Shown here piece by piece: positions 24,736 through 36,381 of a stretch of 64,000 bases of DNA; the stretch's first letter is position 1; the number at the start of each line of letters is the position of its first letter. The stretch is from assembly GCA_007844125.1 (NCBI GenBank), contig CM017568.1:5290685-5354684 (forward strand), given 5' to 3'. The position numbers were made by a program, and so were the translations under genes. Source of the DNA: Sinonovacula constricta. Its lineage: Eukaryota > Mollusca > Bivalvia > Cardiida > Solecurtidae. Under the pieces are notes generated by a model. It saw only the letters and a list, made by a program, of their open reading frames with translations, was not told the DNA's origin and did not search any database.

Positions 24736-25895
24736 AAAGCTTAATAGGACTAAATTATAACCCTAACCTTTCAGGCAATTAGAAAATTGACAAATATTTG
24801 TTTTGAGTTTGTCCTCTCTCAATTGTTTTCATGTTTTCTGAAATCTTTGATTTATAACATCAAGGAAGGTGATAACATCTGATAAACAGGTCAGATAATT
24901 TACTTAATTTCATTCATAACCATTAAATCTACAAATAAAGATTTTTAAAAATTTAAAGAAATTTCTTAGTTTAGGTAAGGAAATATAAATAAGATGCTGT
25001 ATAATTACAATCCCAGGTGGCTGGTTCTAAAAATAGCTAACTATGCTGCATATGCAGAGATAGGATCACCTCCAATACCCCCACCCCTGTACCCTCACCA
25101 CAATAAATCATGTTTTGTGGCCAATGTTACAAGACAACTTAAGCACAAACATAGGACAATCAGCAAGAAACTGTACATGTTATTTCTTGCTCAGAGTGTT
25201 GGATATAACCTTAACACTGGTTCTCCTCCAAAAGGTTACCAAGTACCACTTTATCTTTTGTACTGCATATAAATCTTCATCTTAACCACACAAAAATGGT
25301 TGAAGAAAAATCACCCAATCTATTGGATGCATCTGTATAAAATTGGACCACATTTGCTGATAAACTTGGAACTTATTTTCCCAGGTAGAATCAGGTATAA
25401 AAGGTGTATAATTTAAACAAGAAGTTGCCAGCATGCTGAGAAAAGGGTGTGTACCCATAAAATTAACTCCAATCCTGCTTCCCTTTACTTGATCAGATTT
25501 GACAAAAACGAGTAGATCTAGATCAGCCAGATATATATCTGTCCTTTTTGCAGAGTCCCTATAACACTATTTCTTGTTATTCTTGTGTTTAATTGATAGG
25601 AAATAATTAAGAATCAGGGTTTTTAATAAACAAAGCAGGTTCAGGAGGAACATATTGATAAGACTACTACAAGCAATTGGCTGATAAGCCCACTGGGAAA
25701 AACAAATGTTTGGGTGCAGGCTGCCTCAACTCATATTCCTCTAATTAAGCTCTGTCAGATAGTGCAATGTACAAATCTAACAGAAAATGACAAATATTCG
25801 TGGGAAAATTTCAATTAATGCCTGTAGATAATGCCACTTTATTTTATTATTATTTGGCAACGGATTGTTATTCATCATTGCTGTTATTATTATTA
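24736..25895. other. Intron; no supported gene
   Basis: A 92-codon plus frame at 24994-25272 has no recognisable domain, start context or splice support. A short 'gatcagccag' family fragment lies near 25490-25560. Confidence 0.45.
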
Positions 25896-26150
25896 AACAT
25901 TATCTTTAATTATCATCAATCCTTCATCTTCTTTCTTAACATCATCCGCATCATTAATATCATCAACATAAACATCATCATCGCAACCATCAGCTTCAAT
26001 CATCGCAGCCATCAGCTTCATCATTATCATCCTCAAAATCCTTCTTCTCACCTCCTGAACTATGATCATCACATGTCAAACAGACAGCAATCTGAGCATG
26101 TCAAACAGACAGCAATCTGAGCATGTCAAACAGACAGCAATCTGAGCAAC
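25896..26150. repeat. ATC-rich microsatellite followed by a 25-bp triplication
   Basis: 25896-26040 is a catc/atca-rich imperfect triplet tract. At about 26072-26146 the unit 'catgtcaaacagacagcaat' + 'ctgag' is repeated three times, essentially perfectly. Confidence 0.85.
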
Positions 26151-26464
26151 TTTTAAGTGTAATCATACAATCATCAAGTACCCCTCTGAATGGCATGCCT
26201 TTTAACTGACTCAACTCTATAGCTTCAGTGCTAGGACATTTCTTCAATTATTAGCACAAAATATAGCAAAAAAACACTATTTACACTTCATCCTGTATTA
26301 GTTCAAGGTTTTATGTAATGATTCATACCACATAAGCAACAACCTCTAGGCTTACCCAAGACAAATGGAGTGAAAAGAGTTTGCTACACAAATTAATTCT
26401 ACAAACTGCGACAAAATCCTACAATGTGGGTAAAATACATGGCTCACTTTGAGGTTATTGTTAT

Positions 26465-26735
26465 TGTCAATGCAACATGTCCAGCATTAAGTGCCTGGGT
26501 AGAACCACTGGTGCACCATAAGTCAGCTGGAAGACCTCCGGTAACGAGAGTGTGTAAAGATCTGGGACTTGAACCTGTGCAATGCAATGAAAGGCTGTGA
26601 GGTTATGTGTCACTCTGACAATTATTGTGCATATGTATGGAAAAATATGGGACTTGTACCCACTCAAGGAAAGGTGGTGTAGTTGTGAGTCACTCTGACA
26701 ATAATTGCACATGTGTATGGAAAGATCTGGGACTA
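26465..26735 (-). mobile_element. SINE body with its 5' part locally duplicated
   Basis: 'gtgcctgggtagaaccactg', 'agtcagctggaagacctccg' and 'gatctgggacttgaacctgt' give the minus-oriented SINE body. A ~92-bp segment around 'gtgtcactctgacaattatt' is then repeated with changes. Confidence 0.65.
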
Positions 26736-27038
26736 AGAACCCTGACATGTAAAAAGTCTGCCAAGTTCTCACCACTCAGTGCCCCTCACCCCCAGCCCAC
26801 CACCACCCAGCACTAATTGGTCAAAACAATCCATAATTCATGCTGGGGGTCGAGCCCAGGTTTCTTTCTGCCTTCGTTAGCAGCAAATTACATTACCTAC
26901 ATAAACATGATTTACATACCAGGTCTAGCATATCCTATAAGACTTACACATTTCTTTTGTTTATTTGGTTTACCAGAAGTAGTAGAAAGAGCATATTTTC
27001 CGGCAGCATCAGTAGTTGTAGCATTAGTATGAGCTGTC

Positions 27039-27540
27039 TAAAGGCGGCATCATACAGTTTGGATCCTATATTTTCTCTCTTAAATAACCAAATGAATTAT
27101 TGTTACATGAACAGATCCTGTGAAATGCTGTTTATTGATGCCCTACGTCTATGTGAAGCATAGAACTCCACTGCTCATTACAAAAAGGTATTTTCTATCT
27201 GAGCCACGCTGCACAGTGAGCTATTTTAAAAAAAGTACAAACCACATGATCATTTACTTTTGGTCACATTATATGACCATCTGCGTAATTTGCTGTGATG
27301 TAGATACCTAGTTTTAGCAGAAATCCCCATTATGCATATTTATAGATTTGGAAAGAATGGAGGTATAAAGCAATTATTTTCATGTCTTATACTATCTAAC
27401 AACCAAGGTTGTATTCAATATCATAATTGCTTAGACTACAGTGTGAGTTAATGTAGAAACAATGCCCCAATTCCCTCAAATATACAATATATATTATTTC
27501 ATGTATTTCATGTAGGCAAACTGTCAGATACCACCTTTAA
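27039..27540. mobile_element. MITE-like TIR element, copy 1 (about 0.5 kb)
   Basis: The left end 'taaaggcggcatcatacagt' + 'ttg' is inverted at the right end 'caaactgtcagataccacct' + 'ttaa'. The interior shares 'aattattgtta', 'attgatg', 'cctacgtct/cttacatct', 'accacatgatc/accatgtgac', 'tttttagcagaaat' and 'ccccaattccc' landmarks with copy 2 at 45411-45809. Confidence 0.7.
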
Positions 27541-28414
27541 GCAGAATATTTGGACATGTTGCAACATACATGCTTAGAGTTTCAATCATTCAATCAGAAA
27601 AAGGGAGTCATCAGCAGTATATTCTTCAAGAGCAATGCATTAATCTATTTTAAACTTGTTTAAAACTAATACAACTATATCAATACATTACCTGTTCATA
27701 TACCAAATAACTTGAGACTGCACAAAGTTGAACATGCGATCATTGTGAAATCTACATTAATGTTGTTGTGTTTTACATAAAAATTGTTAACATTAAGTAG
27801 ACAAGTTCATGCTTGCAGACCAAATCCAATTTGATAATATTACCAGAATAGTTCATGTAAGAAAAGCCCCATTGTGCTTTTATCATGTTTTGTTTTCACT
27901 GGATAAAATAACGAGAACAGTCCTAGTCATTAAAGATCCATTGTGTTTTGCATGGATATATTTGCATCTGTGAGATGATTCATTTCTTGAAAAAGAGCAA
28001 AAAAACCATCTCAAAACCTTCATTAAATTTCTTTATTTTTCCATTTCAAATCTAAAGTCTTAGTTTTTCTATTTTAATGTTTTTGCTTATTGATGTAAAC
28101 CATCTGTAAAAGCTTACCTGAAGATACATAATGAACAAACTGCATATGGCAAGTAATATAAAACACATTAAATTATAGGCACACAACTGAATGCATTCTC
28201 AGAATCATGTAATGAGTCACCTTGATTAACTCTGGACTATGTGCATTTTAAAAAATATAAATATTTGTCAGATAGAACACTCTACATAACAAACGCTTGA
28301 AAAAAATTGTTTTATTATTACAAGATAATGCCAAAAAAAAAGATTCTTTTGCTCACTACCAAAAAAATTAGTTTTACCTTCTGAAAAATGTCATGATAAC
28401 CATACAATACTGAT
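27541..28414. other. Intron; nothing recognised
   Basis: AT-rich with poly-A/T runs near 28300-28370; no open frame or repeat I can support. Confidence 0.45.
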
Positions 28415-28530
28415 AGAGAGACCAAGCAATGAACAGTGAAGATTCTGATCAGACAGCTCCCAGCAGAAACTCAATGATGGGGATCTACACTGTTTGCCTT
28501 AGTTTGGTTGGCATTTAGCAGGCTTAGAGC
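28415..28530 (+). repeat. 'gatcagacagctcccag' family copy adjoining the 37-bp array
   Basis: 'gattctgatcagacagctcc' + 'cagcagaaactc', 'ggggatctacactgtttgcc', 'ttagtttgg', 'tagcaggcttagagc'. Its 3' terminus runs directly into the first 37-bp unit ('ttagagccactagacaaag'). Confidence 0.7.
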
Positions 28531-29860
28531 CACTAGACAAAGTATTGTAAATGACTTAGGTTAGAGCCACCAGCAAAGTATTTTGAATGACTCTGGTTAG
28601 AGCCACCAGCAAAGTATTTTGAATGACTCTGATTAGAGCCACCAGACAAAGTATTTTGAATGACTCTGGTTAGAGCCACCAGACAAAGTATTTTTAATGA
28701 CTCTGGTTAGAGCCTCAAGACAAAGTATTTTTAATGACTCTGGTTAGAGCCACTAGACAAAGTATTTTGAATGACTCTGGTTAGAGCCACCAGTCAAAGT
28801 ATTTTTAATGACCCTGGTTAGAGCCACAAGACAAAGTATTTTGAATGACTCTGGTTAGAGCCACCAGATAAAGTATTTTGAATGACTCTGATTAGAGCCA
28901 CCAGACAAAGTATTTTGAATGACTCTGGTTAGAGCCACCAGACAAAGTATTTTGAATGACTCTGATTAGAGCCACCAGACAAAGTATTTTGAATGACTCT
29001 GGTTAGAGCCACCAGACAAAGTATTTTGAATGACTGGTTGGGCCTCAAGACAAAGTATTTTGAATGACTCTGGTTAGAGCCACCAGACAAAGTATTTTGA
29101 ATGACTCTGGTTAGAGCCACCAGACAAAGTATTTTGAATGACTCTGGTTAGAGCCACCAGACAAAGTATTTTGAATGACTCTGGTTAGAGCCACCAGACA
29201 AAGTATTTTGAATGACTGGTTGGGCCTCAAGACAAAGTATTTTGAATGACTCTGGTTAGAGCCACCAGATAAAGTATTTTGAATGACTCTGATTAGAGCC
29301 ACCAGACAAAGTATTTTGAATGACTCTGGTTAGAGCCACTAGACAAAGTATTTTTAATGACTCTGGTTAGAGCCACTAGATAAAGTATTTTAAATGACTC
29401 AGGTTAGAGTCACTAGACAAAGTATTTTGAATGACTCTGGTTAGAGCCTCAAGACAAAGTATTTTGAATGATTCTGTTTAGAGCCACTAGACAAAGTATT
29501 TTGAATGACTCTGGTTAGAGTCACTAGACAAAGTATTTTGAATGACTCTGGTTAGAGCCTCAAGACAAAGTATTTTGAATGACTCTGGTTAGAGCCACTA
29601 GACAAAGTATTTTGAATGACTCTGGTTAGAGCCACTAGATAAAGTATTTTAAATGACTCAGGTTAGAGCCACCAGACAAAGTATTTTGAATGACTCCGGT
29701 TAGAGCCACAAGACAAGTATTTTGAATGAGTTCGGTTAGAGCTACAAGACAAAGTATTTTGAATGACTCTGGTTAGAGACATCAGACAAAGTATTTTGAA
29801 TGACTCTGGTTAGAGCCACAAGACAAAGTATTTTGAATGACTCTGGTTAGAGCCACTAAA
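28526..29860. repeat. 37-bp minisatellite, block 1 (about 36 copies)
   Basis: The unit is 'gactctggttagagccacca' + 'gacaaagtattttgaat'. Variants include gcctcaagac, gtcactagac, ttaaat/ttttaat and short 'gactggttgggcctc' units. The left end is the most divergent. Confidence 0.97.
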
Positions 29861-30540
29861 CACTGCTTGTACCCTGTTTAGAAGGTGTTAATTGGAATCA
29901 AGTTACAGTTGGACCGGAAACCAGCTGCATGCTACAAACATTCCGTTTTAGACCTAGGGTATTGCCGGAACGTGTGAAAAAAGTGTCAAACTATTGATGA
30001 TGTTAACGGTATGTTTGTTTTCTTTAATTGATCGGAAGATTAAAAAAGATATCACTGTATTGATTGCTTACTCAAAAAGGTGTTTACGTTAAGTACTAAA
30101 TGCAAACTGTCATTATTTTAGGATGTCTGACTATAAGTTTGACAACTAAATGGTGCGAAACAACTAAATAATGCTGAACTTACATATACAGTATGAGTGT
30201 ACATGTACATACGTTTACAAGTTTTTTCTATGTTCAACAGCTTGCGTTTTCATCATGTACATACATTTTAAAGTTTTTTTGTGTTATACAACTTGTTTTT
30301 TCATCATCAATAAATGATTTAAAAAATCATCTTCTGTTTTCTCTTATAACAATATATTGCATTTTTATTACCAAAGCAAAATTAACTAAAACATATACTT
30401 AGGAAAATCTAATATCAGTACAAAACTATAAAAAAACCACATTTTTACTTGTCTTATTGAAACCTCTGAGCAGCAACACCTCTCAGCAGCAACACTTTTT
30501 TGTGCCTCCGCCAGATGTTGCTGTTGAGAGGTTTTACTGT
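29861..30540. mobile_element. ~680-bp insert in the 37-bp array, copy 1
   Basis: Unique-looking sequence from 'cactgcttgtaccctg' to 'gaggttttactgt', flanked on both sides by 37-bp units. Copy 2 at 31595-32273 differs by only a few substitutions and one missing base. The right end has a hairpin. I see no matching terminal repeats or target duplication, so its nature (transposon or captured sequence) is open. The ~60-codon frames in it have no recognisable features. Confidence 0.7.
30460..30534. repeat. Hairpin with 'acctctcagcagcaaca' arms (copy 1)
   Basis: 'aaacctctgagcagcaac' plus a second 'acctctcagcagcaacac' face an inverted 'gttgctgttgagaggttt' across a short loop containing 'tgtgcctccgcca'. 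The same structure is at about 32194-32267. It may be the tip of a small TIR element. Confidence 0.7.
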
Positions 30541-31594
30541 ATTTTAAATGACTCTGGTTAGAGCCACTAGACAAAGTATTTTAAATGACTCTGGTTAGAG
30601 TCACTAGACAAAGTATTTTGAATGACTCTGGTTAGAGCCACCAGACAAAGTATTTTGAATGACTCTGGTTAGAGCCTCAAGACAAAGTATTTTGAATGAC
30701 TCTGGTTAGAGCCACCAGACAAAGTATTTTAAATGACTCTGGTTAGTCACTAGACAAAGTATTTTAAATGACTCTGGTTAGAGTCACTAGACAAAGTATT
30801 TTGAATGACTCTGGTTAGAGCCACCAGACAAAGTATTTTGAATGACTGGTTAAGCCACCAGACAAAGTATTTTAAATGACTCTGGTTAGTCACTAGACAA
30901 AGTATTTTAAATGACTCTGGTTAGAGTCACTAGACAAAGTATTTTGAATGACTCTGGTTAGAGCCACCAGACAAAGTATTTTGAATGACTGGTTGGGCCT
31001 CAAGACAAAGTATTTTGAATGACTCTGGTTAGAGCCACCAGACAAAGTATTTTAAATGACTCTGGTTAGAGCCACCAGACAAAGTATTTTGAATGACTCT
31101 GGTTAGAGCCACCAGACAAAGTATTTTGAATGACTCTGGCTAGAGCCACCAGACAAAGTATTTTGAATGACTGGTTGGGCCTCAAGACAAAGTATTTTGA
31201 ATGACTCTGGTTAGAGCCACCAGATAAAGTATTTTGAATGACTCTGATTAGAGCCACCAGACAAAGTATTTTGAATGACTCTGGTTAGAGCCTCAAGACA
31301 AAGTATTTTGAATGACTCTGGTTAGAGCCACTAGACAAAGTATTTTGAATGACTCTGGTTAGAGCCACTAGATAAAGTATTTTAAATGACTCAGGTTAGA
31401 GCCACCAGACAAAGTATTTCGAATGACTCTGGTTAGAGCCACAAGACAGAGTATTTTGAATGAGTTCGGTTAGAGCTACAAGACAAAGTATTTTGAATGA
31501 CTCTGGTTAGAGACATCAGACAAAGTATTTTGAATGACTCTGGTTAGAGCCACAAGACAAAGTATTTTGAATGACTCTGGTTAGAGCCACTAAA
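30541..31594. repeat. 37-bp minisatellite, block 2 (about 28 copies)
   Basis: The same unit as block 1. The last stretch (from about 31200) is nearly the same string of variant units as the end of block 1, so it belongs to the duplication that also copied the insert. Confidence 0.97.
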
Positions 31595-32273
31595 CACTGC
31601 TTGTACCCTGTTGAGAAGGTGTTAATTGGAATCAAGTTACAGTTGGACCGGAAACCAGCTGCATGCTACAAACATGCCGTTTTAGATCTAGGGTATTGCC
31701 GGAACGTGTGAAAAAAGTGTCAACTATTGATGATGTTAACGGTATGTTTGTTTTCTTTAATTGATCGGAAGATTAAAAAAGATATCACTGTATTGATTGC
31801 TTACTCAAAAAGGTGTTTACGTTAAGTACTAAATGCAAACTGTCATTATTTTAGGATGTCTGACTATAAGTTCGACAACTAAATGGTGCGAAACAACTAA
31901 ATAATGCTGAACTTACATATACAGTATGAGTGTACATGTACATACGTTTACAAGTTTTTTCTATGTTCAACAGCTTGCGTTTTCATCATGTACATACATT
32001 TTAAAGTTTTTTTGTGTTATACAACTTGTTTTTTCATCATCAATAAATGATTTAAAAAATCATCTTCTGTTTTCTCTTATAACAATATATTGCATTTTTA
32101 TTACCAAAGCAAAATTAACTAAAACAAATACTTAGGAAAATCTAATATCAGTACAAAACTATAAAAAAACCACATTTTTACTTGCCTTATTGAAACCTCT
32201 GAGCAGCAACACCTCTCAGCAGCAACACTTTTTTGTGCCTCCGCCAGATGTTGCTGTTGAGAGGTTTTACTGT
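31595..32273. mobile_element. ~680-bp insert in the 37-bp array, copy 2
   Basis: Near-identical to 29861-30540, with an offset of 1734 then 1733 bp after a one-base deletion near 31720. Both copies have the same junctions with the array, so they arose by duplication of a larger segment and not by two independent insertions. Confidence 0.7.
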
Positions 32274-34360
32274 ATTTTAAATGACTCTGGTTAGAGCCAC
32301 TAGACAAAGTATTTTAAATGACTCAGGTTAGAGTCACTAGACAAAGTATTTTGAATGACACTGGTTAGAGCCACCAGACAAAGTATTTTGAATGACTCTG
32401 GTTAGAGCCTCAAGACAAAGTATTTTGAATGATTCTGGTTAGAGCCTCAAGACAAAGTATTTTGAATGACTCTGGTTAGAGCCACCAGACAAAGTATTTT
32501 AAATGACTCTGGTTAGTCACTAGACAAAGTATTTTAAATGACTCTGGTTAGAGTCACTAGACAAAGTATTTTGAATGACTCTGGTTAGGGCCTCAAGACA
32601 AAGTATTTTAAATGACTCTGGTTAGAGTCACTAGACAAAGTATTTTGAATGACTCTGGTTAGAGCCACAAGACAAAGTATTTTAAATGCCTCTGGTTAGA
32701 GTCACTAGACAAAGTATTTTGAATGACTCTGGTTAGAGCCTCAAGACAAAGTATTTTGAATGACTCTGGTAAGAGCCTCAAGACAAAGTATTTTGAATGA
32801 GTCTGGTTAGAGCCACTAGACAAAGTATTTTAAATGACTCTGGTTAGAGCCTCAAGACAAAGTATTTTGAATGATTCTGGTTAGAGCCTCAAGACAAAGT
32901 ATTTTGAATGACTCTGGTTAGAGCCACCAGACAAAGTATTTTAAATGACTCTGGTTAGTCACTAGACAAAGTATTTTAAATGACTCTGGTTAGAGTCACT
33001 AGACAAAGTATTTTGAATGACTCTGGTTAGGGCCTCAAGACAAAGTATTTTAAATGACTCTGGTTAGAGTCACTAGACAAAGTATTTTGAATGACTCTGG
33101 TTAGAGCCACAAGACAAAGTATTTTAAATGCCTCTGGTTAGAGTCACTAGACAAAGTATTTTGAATGACTCTGGTTAGAGCCTCAAGACAAAGTATTTTG
33201 AATGACTCTGGTAAGAGCCTCAAGACAAAGTATTTTGAATGAGTCTGGTTAGAGCCACTAGACAAAGTATTTTAAATGACTCTGGTTAGAGCCACTAGAC
33301 AAAGTATTTTAAATGACTCTGGTTAGAGCCACTAGACAAAGTATTTTAAATGACTCTGGTTAGAGCCACTAGACAAAGTATTTTAAATGACTCTGGTTAG
33401 AGCCACTAGACAAAGTATTTTAAATGACTCTGGTTAGAGTCACTAGACAAAGTATTTTAAATGACTCTGGTTAGAGCCACTAGACAAAGTATTTTAAATG
33501 ACTCTGGTTAGAGCCACTAGACAAAGTATTTTGAATGACTCTGGTTAGAGCCACTAGACAAAGTATTTTAAATGACTCTGGTTAGAGCCACTAGACAAAG
33601 TACTTTGAATGACTCTGGTTAGAGTCACTAGACAAAGTATTTTGAATGACTCTGGTTAGAGCCACCAGACAAAGTATTTTGAATGACTCTGGTTAGAGCC
33701 TCAAGACAAAGTATTTTGAATGACTCTGGTTAGAGCCTCAAGACAAAGTATTTTGAATGACTCTGGTTAGAGCCACCAGACAAAGTATTTTAAATGACTC
33801 TGGTTAGTCACTAGACAAAGTATTTTAAATGACTCTGGTTAGAGTCACTAGACAAAGTATTTTGAATGACTCTGGTTAGGGCCTCAAGACAAAGTATTTT
33901 AAATGACTCTGGTTAGAGTCACTAGACAAAGTATTTTGAATGACTCTGGTTAGAGTCACTAGACAAAGTATTTTAAATGACTCTGGTTAGAGCCACAAGA
34001 CAAAGTATTTTAAATGCCTCTGGTTAGAGTCACTAGACAAAGTATTTTGAATGACTCTGGTTAGAGCCACAAGACAAAGTATTTTAAATGACTCTGGTTA
34101 GAGCCACCAGACAAAGTATTTTGAATGACTCTGGTTAGAGTCACTAGACAAAGTATTTTGAATGACTCTGGTTAGAGCCACCAGACAAAGTATTGTGAAT
34201 GACTCTGGTTAGAGCCACTAGACAAAGTATTTTGAATGACTCTGGTTAGAGTCACTAGACAAAGTATTTTAAATGACTCTGGTTAGAGCCACAAGACAAA
34301 GTATTTTGAATGACTCAGGTTAAAGCCATTAGAAAAGGTATTTTTAACATTTCTGGTTAG
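32274..34360. repeat. 37-bp minisatellite, block 3 (about 56 copies) with higher-order repeats
   Basis: The same unit, in runs of variants that recur as larger blocks. One about 12-unit block starting near 32400 reappears about 440 bp later. 35-bp units ('ggttagtcactag') mark the blocks. Confidence 0.97.
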
Positions 34361-34412
34361 ATAATTATTAATTGATATAAATGATTGCAATAATGAAAAA
34401 TTATTTTAAAAA
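34361..34412. repeat. Embedded duplicate of the array's right flank
   Basis: 'taacatttctggttagataa' and 'gattgcaataatgaaaaatt' here repeat the array's terminal flank at 36376-36440 with an offset of 2036 bp, then return to 37-bp units. Confidence 0.85.
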
Positions 34413-36381
34413 GTATTTTAAATGACTCTGGTTAGAGTCACTAGACAAAGTATTTTAAATGACTCTGGTTAGAGCCACTAGACAAAGTATTTTAAATGAC
34501 TCTGGTTAGAGCCACTAGACAAAGTATTTTAAATGACTCTGGTTAGAGCCACTAGACAAAGTATTTTGAATGACTCTGGTTAGAGTCACTAGACAAAGTA
34601 TTTTGAATGACTCTGGTTAGAGCCACAAGACAAAGTATTTTGAATGACTCTGGTTAGAGTCACTAGACAAAGTATTTTGAATGACTCTGGTTAGAGCCAC
34701 TAGACAAAGTATTTTAAATGACTCTGGTTAGAGCCACTAGACAAAGTATTTTGAATGACTCTGGTTAGAGTCACTAGACAAAGTATTTTGAATGACTCTG
34801 GTTAGAGCCACAAGACAAAGTATTTTAAATGACTCTGGTTAGAGCCACCAGACAAAGTATTTTGAATGACTCTGGTTAGAGTCACTAGACAAAGTATTTT
34901 GAATGACTCTGGTTAGAGCCACCAGACAAAGTATTGTGAATGACTCTGGTTAGAGCCACTAGACAAAGTATTTTGAATGACTCTGGTTAGAGCCTCAAGA
35001 CAAAGTATTTTGAATGACTCTGGTAAGAGCCTCAAGACAAAGTATTTTGAATGAGTCTGGTTAGAGCCACTAGACAAAGTATTTTAAATGACTCTGGTTA
35101 GAGTCACTAGACAAAGTATTTTAAATGACTCTGGTTAGAGCCACTAGACAAAGTATTTTAAATGACTCTGGTTAGAGCCACAAGACAAAGTATTTTAAAT
35201 GCCTCTGGTTAGAGTCACTAGACAAAGTATTTTGAATGACTCTGGTTAGAGCCTCAAGACAAAGTATTTTGAATGACTCTGGTAAGAGCCTCAAGACAAA
35301 GTATTTTGAATGAGTCTGGTTAGAGCCACTAGACAAAGTATTTTGAATGACTCTGGTTAGAGCCACTAGACAAAGTATTTTAAATGACTCTGGTTAGAGC
35401 CACTAGACAAAGTATTTTAAATGACTCTGGTTAGAGCCACTAGACAAAGTATTTTAAATGACTCTGGTTAGAGCCACTAGACAAAGTATTTTAAATGACT
35501 CTGGTTAGAGCCACTAGACAAAGTATTTTAAATGACTCTGGTTAGAGCCACAAGACAAAGTATTTTAAATGCCTCTGGTTAGAGTCACTAGACAAAGTAT
35601 TTTGAATGACTCTGGTTAGAGCCTCAAGACAAAGTATTTTGAATGACTCTGGTAAGAGCCTCAAGACAAAGTATTTTGAATGAGTCTGGTTAGAGCCACT
35701 AGACAAAGTATTTTGAATGACTCTGGTTAGAGCCACTAGACAAAGTATTTTAAATGACTCTGGTTAGAGCCACTAGACAAAGTATTTTAAATGACTCTGG
35801 TTAGAGCCACTAGACAAAGTATTTTAAATGACTCTGGTTAGAGTCACTAAACAAAGTATTTTAAATGACTCTGGTTAGAGCCACTAGACAAAGTATTTTA
35901 AATGACTCTGGTTAGAGCCACTAGACAAAGTATTTTGAATGACTCTGGTTAGAGCCACTAGACAAAGTATTTTAAATGACTCTGGTTAGAGCCACTAGAC
36001 AAAGTATTTTGAATGACTCTGGTTAGAGTCACTAGACAAAGTATTTTGAATGACTCTGGTTAGAGCCACAAGACAAAGTATTTTAAATGACTCTGGTTAG
36101 AGCCACCAGACAAAGTATTTTGAATGACTCTGGTTAGAGTCACTAGACAAAGTATTTTGAATGACTCTGGTTAGAGCCACCAGACAAAGTATTTTGAATG
36201 ACTCTGGTTAGAGCCACCAGACAAAGTATTGTGAATGACTCTGGTTAGAGCCACTAGACAAAGTATTTTGAATGACTCTGGTTAGAGTCACTAGACAAAG
36301 TATTTTAAATGACTCTGGTTAGAGCCACAAGACAAAGTATTTTGAATGACTCAGGTTAAAGCCATTAGAAAAGGTATTTTT
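34413..36381. repeat. 37-bp minisatellite, block 4 (about 53 copies)
   Basis: The same unit. A 10-unit higher-order repeat is clear: the stretches at about 35172-35366 and 35542-35736 are identical, 370 bp apart. It ends in a divergent unit ('ggttaaagccattagaaaag') and unique flank. Confidence 0.97.

Noticed and set aside
24994..25272. 92-codon plus frame as a coding exon
   Set aside because: No domain, no clear acceptor or donor phase, and it lies antisense in the intron; chance open frame is more likely.
29861..30540. Insert in the 37-bp array as a transposon with terminal repeats
   Set aside because: I could not match its two ends to each other or find a target duplication, so I report it as an insert of unknown nature.
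28526..36381. CRISPR array (37-bp repeats)
   Set aside because: Units are directly adjacent with no unique spacers, there are no cas genes, and the host gene is animal. The same holds for the 35-bp array at 34-6397.
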